From an uncultured Enterobacteriaceae bacterium (GTDB lineage: Bacteria > Pseudomonadota > Gammaproteobacteria > Enterobacterales > Enterobacteriaceae), in assembly GCA_936920625.1 (NCBI GenBank), contig CAKZHC010000040.1, forward strand, positions 1 through 64,000: a stretch of DNA of 64,000 bases, written 5' to 3'. The notes under the pieces are model-generated. The model had not been told where the DNA came from, ran no database searches, and saw only the letters and a list, made by a program, of their open reading frames with translations. Each line of letters starts with the position of its first letter. The first letter of the stretch is position 1. The position numbers were made by a program, and so were the translations under genes. Positions 26,469 to 36,632 of the stretch are shown here, piece by piece.

Positions 26469-27176
26469 TCATGGGTTGGTTTCTGGTAGCTGTTCCGGCG
26501 TGACAGCCGGATAACCCTGAGCATCTGGGGGCACCTCATGGATAGCGGGAATCGGGACAAGAGGCCCAAGAAAGCGCGGCTGGCGTTGCATAATGTAAAG
26601 ATCGGCCAGTGTGCCAAGCCGGGCTGCCACCTCGCGCAGGCGGACCGTTAGCATATTCTTAGGCGAGGGTACGGCATAACATTGCGCCTGGATCCCCCTG
26701 TGCAGAGCAATGAAAAGTGCCCGTTCGCAATGAAAACGCTGAGTGATAATAATAAAGTCATTGGCCGCAAAAACTTTATTAGTACGGATAACCGAATCAA
26801 GCGTCCTGAAACCCGCATAATCGAGCATAATATCGTCAGGCGCTACGCCAGCTTTAATCAGATCGCGCCGCATTGTCATCGGCTCATTGTAGTTCTGCTG
26901 TGCGTTATCACCGCTGAGCAGCAGATAATTAACTTTGCCGCTATTGTAGGCGTTCAGCGCACCCTGAATACGGTACAGATAGTACTGATTAATGACCCCG
27001 GTACGGTAATATTTAGCCGTACCCAGCACAACGCCAACCTGCCTGTGTGGCAGAGATTGTAGCGTGTCGTAAATATAGCGCTTTGTACGCCAGCTTATCA
27101 GGCGATCTGATGCTAATACCAGAACAATGGGGATGAGAATCACAAATAAAACTGTATAAATCAGCCGTGAAGACAT
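26469..27176 (-). CDS. sanA: vancomycin high-temperature exclusion protein SanA
   Basis: A 235-residue membrane-anchored protein of the DUF218 (ElyC/SanA/YdcF) family (E. coli 239). One hydrophobic segment at residues 5-24 anchors it; the rest faces the periplasm. The family core is well kept: VGVVLGTAKYYRTGVINQY, YLLLSGDNAQQNYNEP and FIIITQRFHCERALFIA. In E. coli it supports the envelope barrier to vancomycin and is linked to cdd. Here maeA lies between sanA and cdd. The reading frame is intact. Confidence 0.94.
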   Translation of the reverse strand: MSSRLIYTVLFVILIPIVLVLASDRLISWRTKRYIYDTLQSLPHRQVGVVLGTAKYYRTGVINQYYLYRIQGALNAYNSGKVNYLLLSGDNAQQNYNEPMTMRRDLIKAGVAPDDIMLDYAGFRTLDSVIRTNKVFAANDFIIITQRFHCERALFIALHRGIQAQCYAVPSPKNMLTVRLREVAARLGTLADLYIMQRQPRFLGPLVPIPAIHEVPPDAQGYPAVTPEQLPETNP

Positions 27177-27303
27177 GAAAGATCGAGCCAGAAGGTAGCG
27201 TGTTGCATCAGGCTACTGTAGCCGCCATAGCGAAGCAAGCCACAATTTATAAGTGGCTTATGTTTTACATAAAAGAAGTGATGCCCGGCGATCTCTGTGC
27301 GGG

Positions 27304-29001
27304 TCAAATCGCTGTGCGGCGATACTGGCGATATTGTGGTAGCCAGAAATTGTCGGTGATGTTGCGTGCCAGCACCTCTTCAGAGGTAACAACCGCGACG
27401 CCAGCCAGCTGAGCCGCCTTGCCTACCGCCATTGCGATCTTTTTGGACACGCTCTGGCTGTCATTAATATCCGGCAGCATACATCCCGTGCCATCATTGA
27501 CAAGCGGGGAGCATTCAGCCAGTTCCCGGCTCGCTGCCATTAACATGCTGTCGGTAACGCGTCTGGCGCCCGAGGCAATCACGCCCAGACCAATGCCCGG
27601 AAAGATGTAGGAGTTATTACATTGAGCAACAGGATAAATTTTCTCCTTCCACATCACGGGGGAAAAGGGGCTGCCAGTAGCGACCAGGGCGGTGCCATTA
27701 GTCCAGCTAATAATCTCCGCAGGTGTGGCTTCAACACGCGATGTTGGATTTGAGAGCGGCATAACGATCGGTCGTGGGCAATGCTTGTGCATTTCACGAA
27801 TAATCTCTTCGGTAAATAGCCCGGTCTGGCCAGAAACGCCAATTAAAACCGTAGGTTTAGCGTCACGCACTACATCCATCAGCGACAGGGAATAACCCTG
27901 TGCATCCCATGCTGCCAGTGCCTCCCGTTTTTGGGTTAGCCGGCTCTGGAAATCGAGCAGATTGGGCTGATCATCGGTTAAAAGGCCAAACCGATCTACC
28001 ATGAAGACCTGAGCGCGGGCAAGTTCATCGCTCAGCCCTTCTGACATCATCTGCGCTACGATCGATTCAGCGATGCCACAGCCAGCCGAGCCAGCACCAA
28101 GAAACAACACGCGTTGTTCACTAAGCTGGCAACCGGCAGCATGGCTGGCCGCAATCAGGCAACCCAGAGTGACCGCTGCGGTACCCTGAATATCATCATT
28201 GAAGCAGCAGATTTCATCACGATAACGCGTCAGCAGCGGCATGGCGTTCTTCTGCGCGAAATCTTCAAACTGAAGTAGTGCATTAGGCCAGCGGACTTTG
28301 ACAGCCTGAATAAACTGATCAACAAACTGATCATACTCCGCCCCGGTGATCCGCGGGTGACGCCAGCCCATATAAAGAGGATCTTTGAGTAGCTGTGGGT
28401 TGTTGGTTCCCACATCCAGCACGACTGGTAGGGTATAAGCGGGGCTGATTCCTCCACAGGCGGTATAGAGTGACAATTTACCAATCGGTATTCCCATTCC
28501 ACCAATACCCTGGTCACCGAGGCCCAGAATACGCTCGCCATCGGTTACCACGATGACTTTGACATTTTGTTTAGTGGCGTTTTGTAATACATCTTCAATA
28601 TTGGTACGGTTGGGATAGGAGATAAACAGACCGCGTGCGCGCCGGTAAATTTCAGAAAAATGCTCACAAGCTGTGCCAACCGTCGGTGTATAAATAATAG
28701 GCATCATCTCCGCAAGATGATTATCAAGCAGGCGATAAAACAGGGTTTCGTTAGTATCCTGAATACTTCGCAGGTAGACATGTTTATCGTCATCACTTTT
28801 AATATCCCGGAACTGACGCCAGGCGCGATCTGCTTGTTCCTCAATAGTTTCAACGGTTTCCGGAAGCAACCCGTTCAGATTAAAAGCATTACGCTCTTCA
28901 ACTGAAAACGCACTGCCCTTGTTAAGCAGAGGCAATTCCAGCAGGACAGGGCCGGCGTAAGGGATATAGAGTGGGCGCTTACTGTCGTATTGCGATTCCA
29001 T
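27304..29001 (-). CDS. maeA: NAD-dependent malic enzyme
   Basis: Decarboxylates malate to pyruvate with NAD; 565 residues, the same length as E. coli MaeA (SfcA). Visible motifs: the substrate region with the catalytic Tyr in IIYTPTVGTACEHFSEIYRR, FNDDIQGTAAVTLGC with the metal-binding Asp residues, and the Rossmann glycines in LGAGSAGCGIAES. In E. coli the gene lies far from sanA, so its place here is a lineage-specific arrangement. The frame is uninterrupted. Confidence 0.95.
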   Translation of the reverse strand: MESQYDSKRPLYIPYAGPVLLELPLLNKGSAFSVEERNAFNLNGLLPETVETIEEQADRAWRQFRDIKSDDDKHVYLRSIQDTNETLFYRLLDNHLAEMMPIIYTPTVGTACEHFSEIYRRARGLFISYPNRTNIEDVLQNATKQNVKVIVVTDGERILGLGDQGIGGMGIPIGKLSLYTACGGISPAYTLPVVLDVGTNNPQLLKDPLYMGWRHPRITGAEYDQFVDQFIQAVKVRWPNALLQFEDFAQKNAMPLLTRYRDEICCFNDDIQGTAAVTLGCLIAASHAAGCQLSEQRVLFLGAGSAGCGIAESIVAQMMSEGLSDELARAQVFMVDRFGLLTDDQPNLLDFQSRLTQKREALAAWDAQGYSLSLMDVVRDAKPTVLIGVSGQTGLFTEEIIREMHKHCPRPIVMPLSNPTSRVEATPAEIISWTNGTALVATGSPFSPVMWKEKIYPVAQCNNSYIFPGIGLGVIASGARRVTDSMLMAASRELAECSPLVNDGTGCMLPDINDSQSVSKKIAMAVGKAAQLAGVAVVTSEEVLARNITDNFWLPQYRQYRRTAI

Positions 29002-29128
29002 GGGATACTGGCTCTTTCTTAAGTAGAATATTGTGCCCTAATCCTATGGAAAAAAGGACAAAAGTACAGCTTTTGTTCGCAGGAGTTGTTGTTTGTAACC
29101 AAAAAACGGAATTTCATAGCAAGATAAA

Positions 29129-30018
29129 TCAGGTTACCTCAGTATGGATCACTGTCACATCACGGCAACCAAGAGCGGCCAGCGTTTTTTTAATGCTTTC
29201 ATACTGGCTTACTACCGCGTTTGCGCGTTCTGCCAGAACGGCACGACGTATGTTCCCGACGGATTCACCCGCCATATTAAGCATAACGAGCGCGGTCTGA
29301 AGCGCGGACAGGCTGGGATTGAAAGCGGCACTTTCAGCACAGGCACCACTGAACCGATGCTGTTGTATGTTTCGAGTGCCAGGCCGCTCCAGGCGGCGGT
29401 ATACGGCGCGTAGCTGCGATTTGCCGCTTTAAGCGCCAGCATCGTTAGCTCGTCGCCTTCAGCTTGCATCGCGTGATTGACGTTATCCATCAGCAGACTG
29501 GTGACATTCAGATCCTGCGGCCCAAACGCATGAGGCAGATAGTGGCTCAGCGGGGCTGCCGGGCGGTCTGGTAACTGAATAATCAGGTCCGGGCCACAAT
29601 TGAGCTCATTCATAAACTGCCGGCAATGGCCGCATGGTGTGCAGTTAACGGTAATGTCCAGCAGGCTATCCTCCCCCTGCATCCAGGCATGAACAATAGC
29701 GCTTTGCTCGGCGTGAACAGTCTGCTGGAGCGTTGTGTCCCCAAACTCCATATTGGCACCCAGCCATAAATGGCCACTGACTCCGCGGGCAATTGCGCCC
29801 ACATTAAAACCGGAAAGGGGGCTGCGGGCGTAGCTGGCAGCCAGTGGTAGCAGTGCCAGCGTGAATGACTGTAGATCAAGCTTGCTCTGAGCACAGATTG
29901 TCGCAACCTGTCGCGGCGTGAAGCTGGCAGAGAACTCAGGCGCGCAGACTATCGGCAGTAGCGCCGCACGAAGCGATGCCGGGAGCGTCTCCAGTATGCG
30001 ATTAAAACGTGACGGCAT
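29129..30018 (-). pseudogene. cdd: cytidine deaminase, C-terminal frameshift
   Basis: Cytidine deaminase of the long enterobacterial type (E. coli 294 residues), which salvages cytidine and deoxycytidine. The catalytic domain is intact: Glu in HAEQSAI and zinc cysteines in CTPCGHC. Near 29354-29360 one base is missing, so the frame leaves the family after LALETYNSIG. In the next frame the rest resumes perfectly (RFSGACAESAAFNPSLSALQ onward, through GESVGNIRRAVLAERA) and stops at 29129-29131. With the base restored the product would be about 296 residues. The shifted frame ends at 29212. The C-terminal domain forms much of the dimer core, so activity is probably lost. Confidence 0.88.
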
Positions 30019-30168
30019 ATGCTTATCTCTTCTGCAAATAATTCATGGCTGACAGGCAGAATTTGCTGGCGGTTTATCCTGACACCATAGTTCCGGCATC
30101 TGCCAGACTTTTTTGTTGTCTGCCATCTTAATAAATAGCCGCTATCGCCTGGCCTGTCATCAGACCAG

Positions 30169-30858
30169 TCAGCTTAATTTTATTAGGAATGGGAAAAGCA
30201 GCGGTGCCAGTAGTGAAGCAATGAGCCCGCATAATACCAGCGCCAGTGAGCTGAAAGCGCCCTCCTGATGGTCGAGTTCTGCACATCGGGCAGTGCCAAG
30301 AGCATGGGAATCATTACCAATGGCGAGTCCACGAGCGAGTTTGTTCTTGATCTTCAGAAGGTCGAGGATCTGATGACCAAATATCGCACCCAGTAATCCT
30401 GCCATCATCACACATATTGCGCTGAGAGCAGGAATGCCGCCAAGATCTGTTGATACTGCTATTGCAATGGGTGTTGTTGCAGATTTTGGCAGGACAGTTG
30501 CGGCGATCTGCTTTGTTGCCCCCATCCACAGTGCGATAGCGGTTCCACTGATGATTCCAGACAAAGAACCAATAAAGCAGACAGCGATAATTGACTTCCA
30601 GTGCGCCCGAATCTGGTGCATTTGTTCATAAAGTGGATATGCCAGAGCCACGACAGCGGGTTGTAATAAATTATTAATCAGGAGGCTGCCCTGTAAATAG
30701 CGCTGGTAGGGTATATCAATAAGTAACAACAGGGGAACAAGCATCGCTATAGAGATCAGCAATGGATTCAACAGTGGCGTTTTACAGCGTGCAGCCAGCT
30801 TACGGGCGAATAGAAAAATACCCAGGGTTAATGGTAGTGACCACCAGGTATCATTCAC
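30169..30858 (-). CDS. yohK: CidB/LrgB-family membrane protein YohK
   Basis: A 229-residue inner-membrane protein of the LrgB family, with about seven hydrophobic segments. Family stretches are visible: LPKSATTPIAIAVSTDLGG and GNDSHALGTARC. With YohJ it resembles the CidAB/LrgAB pairs, described as holin-like or as exporters of small metabolites. It overlaps yohJ by 4 bp (ATGA), so the two are translated together. The pair sits upstream of cdd, as in E. coli. Confidence 0.93.
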   Translation of the reverse strand: MNDTWWSLPLTLGIFLFARKLAARCKTPLLNPLLISIAMLVPLLLLIDIPYQRYLQGSLLINNLLQPAVVALAYPLYEQMHQIRAHWKSIIAVCFIGSLSGIISGTAIALWMGATKQIAATVLPKSATTPIAIAVSTDLGGIPALSAICVMMAGLLGAIFGHQILDLLKIKNKLARGLAIGNDSHALGTARCAELDHQEGAFSSLALVLCGLIASLLAPLLFPFLIKLS

Positions 30859-31238
30859 GATAATGTCTTATCATTTGCTGCGTTAGCCGCACGCTGGAGC
30901 CGGTTGGGGATCAACGCTGTTGTAATCAGTACTATCAGAGTACTAATCAAGCAGGCACCCACAATAGGGGCAAACTGAGTGGCCAGCACTTCTGTATGCT
31001 CTATTACACCTACACATACTGGAACAAAAAAAAGCGGCATGAAGCGAGTGGGAAGCTGGCAGCAAGGTGCTACCCAATTAACGGGCACTAACTGGGTGAC
31101 AAGCCCGGTGAATAGAATCATTAAGCCAATCATACTGCCGGGAATAGCAATCCCTGACATCTTATTAATGGCTATACCTGAATAAAGGCAAAACAAAATA
31201 ATGAGAAAAGCACGCATATAGCGTAGGAATGTTTTCAT
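30855..31238 (-). CDS. yohJ: CidA/LrgA-family membrane protein YohJ
   Basis: A 127-residue protein with four hydrophobic segments, typical of the LrgA holin-like family. The conserved IPGSMIGLMILFTGL and PLFFVPVCVGVIEH are present. It is the first gene of yohJK. The E. coli protein is 132 residues, so this copy is complete. Physiological role in enterobacteria is little known. Confidence 0.92.
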   Translation of the reverse strand: MKTFLRYMRAFLIILFCLYSGIAINKMSGIAIPGSMIGLMILFTGLVTQLVPVNWVAPCCQLPTRFMPLFFVPVCVGVIEHTEVLATQFAPIVGACLISTLIVLITTALIPNRLQRAANAANDKTLS

Positions 31239-31364
31239 TTTGTACCCTGTGTATTGTCACAATGAAGAAATCATAAGTTACAGTTTTTCCGATCTTATTG
31301 AGGTGCAGCCGGATAAATCAGGTTAAAAAATATAATGGAGGCAGGTCGTTACGCATCCTGGCGA

Positions 31365-33383
31365 CTATTTTACCTGCATGCCGGATGTAGCGCCACTGTC
31401 CGGGCTTAGCAGGAAGATTTCCTTACCGCCTGGGCCGGCAGCCAGCACCATGCCTTGTGAAATGCCAAAGCGCATCTTACGGGGAGCCAGATTAGCGACC
31501 ATGATAGTGAGCCGGCCAGTCAGCACTGACGGATCGGGGTAGGCTTCCCGAATACCAGAAAAAACCTGACGAACTTCACCACCTAGATCCAGCTCCAGTC
31601 GTAGCAGTTTGTCGGCTCCTTCAACCCGCTCAGCTTGCCTGATTAGAGCGACACGCATATCTACTTTGTTAAAATCGTCAACGGTGATAGTCTCCAGCAG
31701 CGGGGCTTCAGACAGTACACCGGTTGCTGGCGTTGTTTCCTGTTTAGATGCTTCAGTCATGGCATTAACCTTATCTATTTCCAGACGTGTCCAAAGAGTT
31801 TTGAAAGGCGCGATAACGTGATTCAACAGGGGCTGTTGCATTCCCTCCCAGCTCAGTTCTGCTTGTAGAAAAGCACTGGCGCGCTCAGTTAATATGGGAA
31901 GTACGGGGGCAAGTAAGCTTATCAGCACCCTGAACAGATTGATGCCCATCGTACAAATCCCTTGTAACTGGTTATCTTGGCCTTCCCGTTTTGCTACCAC
32001 CCAGGGAGCCTGCTCATCGATATAACGATTAGCCATATCAGCCAGTGCCATTATCTCACGTATTGCCCGGCTATATTCGCGATTATTCCAGGCGTCACCA
32101 ATGCTGGTCGTAGCGGTAAGAAAAGTCTTATACAGCGCAGGGTTTGCCAGTTCTGAGGCAAGCTGGCCCCCAAAACGTTTGGTAATAAAGCCCGCATTGC
32201 GTGATGCCAGGTTGACCACTTTATTAACGATGTCAGCATTCACTCGGGTAACAAAGTCCTCAAGATTCAGATCAATATCGTCAATACTGGATGAGAGCCT
32301 GGCAGCATAATAGTAACGCAGACTATCGGAATCCAGATGGTCGAGCCAGGTTCTGGCCTTGATGAACGTGCCGCGGGATTTAGACATCTTGGCGCCATTT
32401 ACCGTGACGTAACCATGAACAAACAGATTAGTCGGCTGGCGGAAGCCACTACCTGCCAGCATTGCGGGCCAGAACAGGCTATGAAAGTAAACGATGTCTT
32501 TACCGATAAAATGGTACAGCTCAGTCGTGCTCTCTTTTCCCCAGAATTCATCGAAATCAAGGTGTTTCTGTTTACTGCACAGGTTTTTGAATGAACCCAT
32601 ATAACCTATAGGCGCGTCCAGCCAGACATAAAAATATTTGCCCGGCGCGTCGGGGATCTCAAAGCCGAAGTAGGGCGCATCTCGTGAGATATCCCACTGT
32701 CGCAAGCCAGCAACAAACCACTCCTGCATTTTATTGGCAACCTGCTCCTGTAGCGCGCCCGACTGCGTCCAGGTCTGTAGCATGTCGCTAAAGGCAGGCA
32801 GATCAAAAAAGAAGTGTTCTGAGTCCCGTATTACCGGCGTGGCGCCAGTAATCACTGATTTTGGGTCAATCAGCTCTGTTGGGCTATAGGTGGCACCACA
32901 CACTTCGCAATTATCCCCATACTGATCAGCTGCCCGGCAGCGCGGACAGCAGCCTTTAACAAAGCGGTCAGGCAGGAACATTCCTTCGTTCGGATCATAA
33001 AGTTGGGATATAGTACGATTTTTAATAAAACCATTTTCTTTAAGACGATGATAAACCAGCTGGCAAAGTTCACGGTTCTCTTCGCTGCGAGTGGAGTAGT
33101 AATTGTCAAAACTAATATTAAAGCCAGCCAAATCGTTCTGGTGCTCTGAACGCATGTCAGCAATCATCTTTTCGGGAGATACCCCCAGCTGTCGCGCTTT
33201 GAGCATCACGGGGGTACCATGGGCATCATCCGCACAGATAAAATAAACCTGATGACCGCGCATTCGCTGATAACGTACCCAAATGTCTGCCTGGATATGC
33301 TCAAGCATATGCCCGAGATGGATGGAGCCATTGGCGTAGGGTAATGCACAAGTTACCATTATTTTTTTTGTAGCTGGAGTCAT
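31365..33383 (-). CDS. metG: methionyl-tRNA synthetase
   Basis: A class I aminoacyl-tRNA synthetase of 672 residues (E. coli 677) that charges tRNA-Met. The HIGH-type motif is in GSIHLGHM near residue 20, the zinc knuckle in CPRCRAADQYGDNCEVCG, and the KMSKS motif in GAKMSKSRGTF near residue 335. The C-terminal 110 residues (from VDDFNKVDMRVALI) form the OB-fold tRNA-binding and dimerisation domain. It is divergent from mrp across 202 bp, as in E. coli. Confidence 0.98.
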   Translation of the reverse strand: MTPATKKIMVTCALPYANGSIHLGHMLEHIQADIWVRYQRMRGHQVYFICADDAHGTPVMLKARQLGVSPEKMIADMRSEHQNDLAGFNISFDNYYSTRSEENRELCQLVYHRLKENGFIKNRTISQLYDPNEGMFLPDRFVKGCCPRCRAADQYGDNCEVCGATYSPTELIDPKSVITGATPVIRDSEHFFFDLPAFSDMLQTWTQSGALQEQVANKMQEWFVAGLRQWDISRDAPYFGFEIPDAPGKYFYVWLDAPIGYMGSFKNLCSKQKHLDFDEFWGKESTTELYHFIGKDIVYFHSLFWPAMLAGSGFRQPTNLFVHGYVTVNGAKMSKSRGTFIKARTWLDHLDSDSLRYYYAARLSSSIDDIDLNLEDFVTRVNADIVNKVVNLASRNAGFITKRFGGQLASELANPALYKTFLTATTSIGDAWNNREYSRAIREIMALADMANRYIDEQAPWVVAKREGQDNQLQGICTMGINLFRVLISLLAPVLPILTERASAFLQAELSWEGMQQPLLNHVIAPFKTLWTRLEIDKVNAMTEASKQETTPATGVLSEAPLLETITVDDFNKVDMRVALIRQAERVEGADKLLRLELDLGGEVRQVFSGIREAYPDPSVLTGRLTIMVANLAPRKMRFGISQGMVLAAGPGGKEIFLLSPDSGATSGMQVK

Positions 33384-33585
33384 AGTGGGTCTTACTGTAA
33401 CGGAACGAAAAGAGGAATTGATGTTACCTGAAACTCTTGCCTGCCGTAAACTAAAGCGACGATAAGACTGTACATGTGACCGCTAATTTTATTGTATGGT
33501 TCAGGCATGATTTGGCCATGGGCTCGCTCGCCAGCAATCCCTGAATATCAGAAATTAACAAATAAGCACGACTTAAGGAGCCAGA

Positions 33586-34698
33586 ATGAATTCACACGCT
33601 TCTGCGCAGCACTCACCAGAAGCCCTGCGCGCTCTGGTCATGGGGGTACTCACTACTTTTGAACATCCTACGCTCAGGCATAATCTGACTACGCTCAAAG
33701 CACTGCATCACTGTGCGCAGATGGATGATACCTTATATATTGAGCTGACGATGCCTTTTGCCTGGCAGAGTGGTTTTGAAGAGCTGCATGATCAGAAGAG
33801 CGGCGAGTTGCTACGACTGACAGGCGCCACCAGAATCAGCTGGAAGCTTCATCATCACATAGCTACCCTGAAACGAGTAAAAGATCAGCCGGGCGTTAAC
33901 GGGGTAAAAAATATCATCGCAGTTAGTTCCGGCAAGGGAGGAGTGGGAAAGTCGAGCATTGCGGTAAATCTGGCGCTCGCGCTGATAGCAGAGGGAGCAA
34001 AGGTGGGATTGCTGGATGCAGATATTTATGGCCCCTCTGTTCCTGTCATGCTTGGTGCACAGGACCAGCGCCCTGAGTCACCCGACGGTAAGCACATGAC
34101 CGCAATCATGGCCCACGGCCTTGCTACCCATTCGATTGGCTATTTGTCCCATGAAGATAACGCTATGGTATGGCGCGGCCCTATGGCCAGTAAGGCGTTG
34201 ATGCAGCTGCTAAATGAAACATTATGGCCAGACTTGGATTATCTGGTGATCGATATGCCGCCGGGCACGGGTGACATCCAGCTAACACTGGCGCAAAACA
34301 TCCCTGCCACGGGTGCGCTGGTGGTTACTACTCCTCAGGATATTGCGTTGATTGATGCCCGCAAAGGGATAATGATGTACAACAAAGTTGCGGTGCCAGT
34401 GCTGGGAATTGTTGAAAACATGAGTATGCATATTTGCCGTCAGTGCGGGCATACTGAAGCGCTTTTTGGTACAGGAGGAGCGGCATTGCTCGCTGCGCAA
34501 TATCACACGTGCCTGCTCTGTCAGTTACCACTGCATATCAGCCTGCGTGAGGACCTGGACTGCGGGCAGCCAACGGTTATTCAGCGCCCTGAAAGTGAAA
34601 TTACCACAATTTTTCGTAAGCTTGCCGGAGAAGTTGCCGCGGAACTCTACTGGCAGGGTAAGGTGATCCCTGATGAAATAGCGTTCCGGGCGTTGTGA
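33586..34698 (+). CDS. mrp: iron-sulfur cluster carrier ATPase Mrp (ApbC)
   Basis: A 370-residue P-loop protein (E. coli 369) that binds and transfers Fe-S clusters. A short N-terminal MIP18-like region (about 1-90) precedes the deviant Walker A SSGKGGVGKSS near residue 108. The cluster cysteines are in HICRQCGH near residue 285, and LVIDMPPGTGD is the Walker B region. AAGGAG lies 8 nt before the ATG. No damage is seen. Confidence 0.97.
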   Translation: MNSHASAQHSPEALRALVMGVLTTFEHPTLRHNLTTLKALHHCAQMDDTLYIELTMPFAWQSGFEELHDQKSGELLRLTGATRISWKLHHHIATLKRVKDQPGVNGVKNIIAVSSGKGGVGKSSIAVNLALALIAEGAKVGLLDADIYGPSVPVMLGAQDQRPESPDGKHMTAIMAHGLATHSIGYLSHEDNAMVWRGPMASKALMQLLNETLWPDLDYLVIDMPPGTGDIQLTLAQNIPATGALVVTTPQDIALIDARKGIMMYNKVAVPVLGIVENMSMHICRQCGHTEALFGTGGAALLAAQYHTCLLCQLPLHISLREDLDCGQPTVIQRPESEITTIFRKLAGEVAAELYWQGKVIPDEIAFRAL

Positions 34699-35029
34699 AC
34701 CTTGCGGGGATTGATGAGGCCGCTACGATTTTTTGAGCTACATCAGCACGTATCTCCTCTGTACGCCCTCACCCTAGGGGCCATCTTTCAGCCTTGCTTC
34801 AGACAGAACATCTGAGCAGCCTGACTTGCCATAGGCAGTTAAGCGAGCCAGTTGCTGTAAAGCATGACCCCCACTTCATCCATCAGTTTTTCAACAACAC
34901 GGGAGAGATAACAATCAACCGTGTGACCCCGGCGGGCTGCTGTACAACATATGGCCTGCCAGACATATTACAAAGGCGCCTTTAACATAATTAGCAGAGT
35001 GTACTCATTAATAAATTTTTGCAGCAGTG
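34699..35029. other. non-coding start of a decayed region
   Basis: No gene can be supported in these 331 bases. Short coding-like fragments appear on the minus strand (for example QLARLTAYGKSGCSDVLSEA near 34780-34860), but stops interrupt all frames and I cannot assign them. This begins a 2.6-kb stretch of dead genes between mrp and yegS. Confidence 0.4.
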
Positions 35030-35378
35030 TTAATAAGATGTGGCCTTAAAATACAGCGCTACAAAAATCAACAGCACAGGCGCTAGTGTAAACAATAAGC
35101 CCTGAGGCAATATTGCCCCCATACATCCGCCAGTAAATGCCCCAATTGCTATTGGAATAGTTTTTTCTAAGTTCACAAATCCTTTTCTCGCAAAAGTAAT
35201 AGTTGCTGATAACCTAACAGACCAGCATGTAATTTATTGGTTGCCGCTAGTCGATAAGGGAAAGTCCTGCAATCAGTAATGCAGGTAAAGTAATTAGTCC
35301 ACCCGCTCTGGCAATGGCGTCAATAAATCCAGCGACCATTTCTATAAAGCTAAAAATGAATAAAGTTTCCAGACTCAT
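35030..35378 (-). pseudogene. TauE/SafE (YfcA-like) permease fragment
   Basis: The ATG at 35376-35378 opens MSLETLFIFSF and continues as GFIDAIARAGGLITLPALL, the N-terminal signature of the TauE/SafE sulfite/anion exporter family (E. coli YfcA: GFIDSIAGGGGLLTIPAL). The frame stops at TAG after LSLID. In other frames the family goes on: TNKLHAGLLG, then SATITFARKGFVNLEKTIP, FTGGCMGAILPQGLL and APVLLIFVALYFKA. At least two frameshifts or stops are present and the second half of the roughly 250-residue protein is missing. It is an old pseudogene. Confidence 0.75.
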
Positions 35379-35566
35379 AATCTATCCTTTCGCAATAACG
35401 AGACCTATAACTATTTTTATAGATTAGATGTTTTTTCTATAACCGAATAGTGTGACTAACGTTCTTCTGTGAACATGTATTGCATTCTTGCAATGTAAGC
35501 ATATATTTTTGATAAACAGCTTTTTATCAGGCATCAATTCTATTAAACACGCTTTTTCATTTTCAA

Positions 35567-35995
35567 CTAAATACTTAAACGTATAAAAATTATTTTTATA
35601 AAAGAAGAGGTGTCTTTGTTTGCGCTGACTTTATGTAAATTATATTGAATTGAAAAATCTCCATCATCTGGCAATATGACCGATACTATCTCACTACCAA
35701 AATCCTGCGCATCATTCGATGCTCCGCTTCGGGTGAAACCAAATCTGTTAGTTATTAGCGTTGCTATTTCTTCTTCAGTCAACTTATCCAGTAATTAAAA
35801 ACAGGCAAATACCGGGGCAGGCTCTTTTTGGAGATTATTAATAATATTGTCATCTATATTGTGATCATAGAGATCGTGAAAAATCAGGCAGGATATTTTT
35901 TCGTTCTATAATCATTAACAGCCTCTTGGTTTTTATAATCCAATATCCGATAGATTTTTTTGCTATTTTATTAACAGTGTGCTGACATCGTTTAG
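35567..35995 (-). pseudogene. unidentified decayed gene
   Basis: Coding-like fragments follow each other on the minus strand in different frames: ILDYKNQEAVNDYRTKKYPA, then HDLYDHNIDDNIINNLQKEP, then LLDKLTEEEIATLITNRFGF and GSEIVSVILPDDGDFSIQYN, ending near 35567. The order suggests one former protein of about 140 or more residues broken by at least two frameshifts. The last piece alone would be a 71-residue frame (35567-35782) beginning with TTG. I do not recognise the family. The sequence is AT-rich, like acquired accessory genes such as immunity proteins, but that is only a guess. Confidence 0.4.
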
Positions 35996-36225
35996 TCTGC
36001 GGTCTTTCATTTCAGGCCAGTTTATATGATTTTTCCTTGCAGTAGGAGGAGAGTGCTGATGGTACAGAAATTATATTAGTAAATTACGAACTTGATGCAA
36101 ACCTGGATTAGCTATTCTTGATCAGTTGTTATTATTTTTATGAAAAATATTACATATATAATAACGTCATTTGAGGTGCAGGTTTACATATTTCATTAGC
36201 TCCTGTCAGGAGGAATATCATTTCA

Positions 36226-36632
36226 AGATGCTGCAAGGAGACATTGCCCGGATTGACAGGAACAGGAATGAACATATCCAGCCCCACTCTGAGGATTTTG
36301 CTCACCAGTTTAGTTCTGTCAAAGAAGTGCAAATCACGAATGTGGCTTTGTTGGCAGAAATATCTGAGCCAGGAAAGTTCCCGCATTGGGAAAGCGCTAC
36401 GCTTGCAGGTGTGGCTCCTGTTAATCGGGGTAGTAGGGCTATGCGCTCCTCGCGAATCCTTTTTGGCAGACTTATTGTTGCGAAGTCGTCAGCAATACAC
36501 AAACTCGCTGGCACGGGATCACGGAGTCATGGAAGGACGCGAAAAAGATTTAATGGCTTCAGAATGCCGCATTTAACTTGTTGTCGTTTATCAAAATTTA
36601 ACACAATTTTTGCTTACCCTGAAACGGGGTAA
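36226..36632 (+). mobile_element. IS110-family transposase C-terminal fragment
   Basis: The frame reads LQGDIARIDRNRNEHIQ, then VALLAEISEPGKFPHWESA, LAGVAPVNRGSRAMRSSR and ILFGRLIVAKS. This is the order seen in the C-terminal Transposase_20 part of IS110/IS1111 transposases, where the family has forms like QDIARLD, LLADLPELG and LVGVAPLNRDSG, followed by RGKRTIWGGR. After this a frameshift is needed; the neighbouring frame reads EKDLMASECRI, like the family's KVALTACMRK. The N-terminal RuvC-like DEDD domain is missing and no ends were found. It is a dead relic. Confidence 0.7.

Noticed and set aside
34794..34985. Plus-strand 63-codon frame downstream of mrp
   Set aside because: No ribosome binding site, no domain, and it lies in a region with fragments on the other strand; not supported as a gene.
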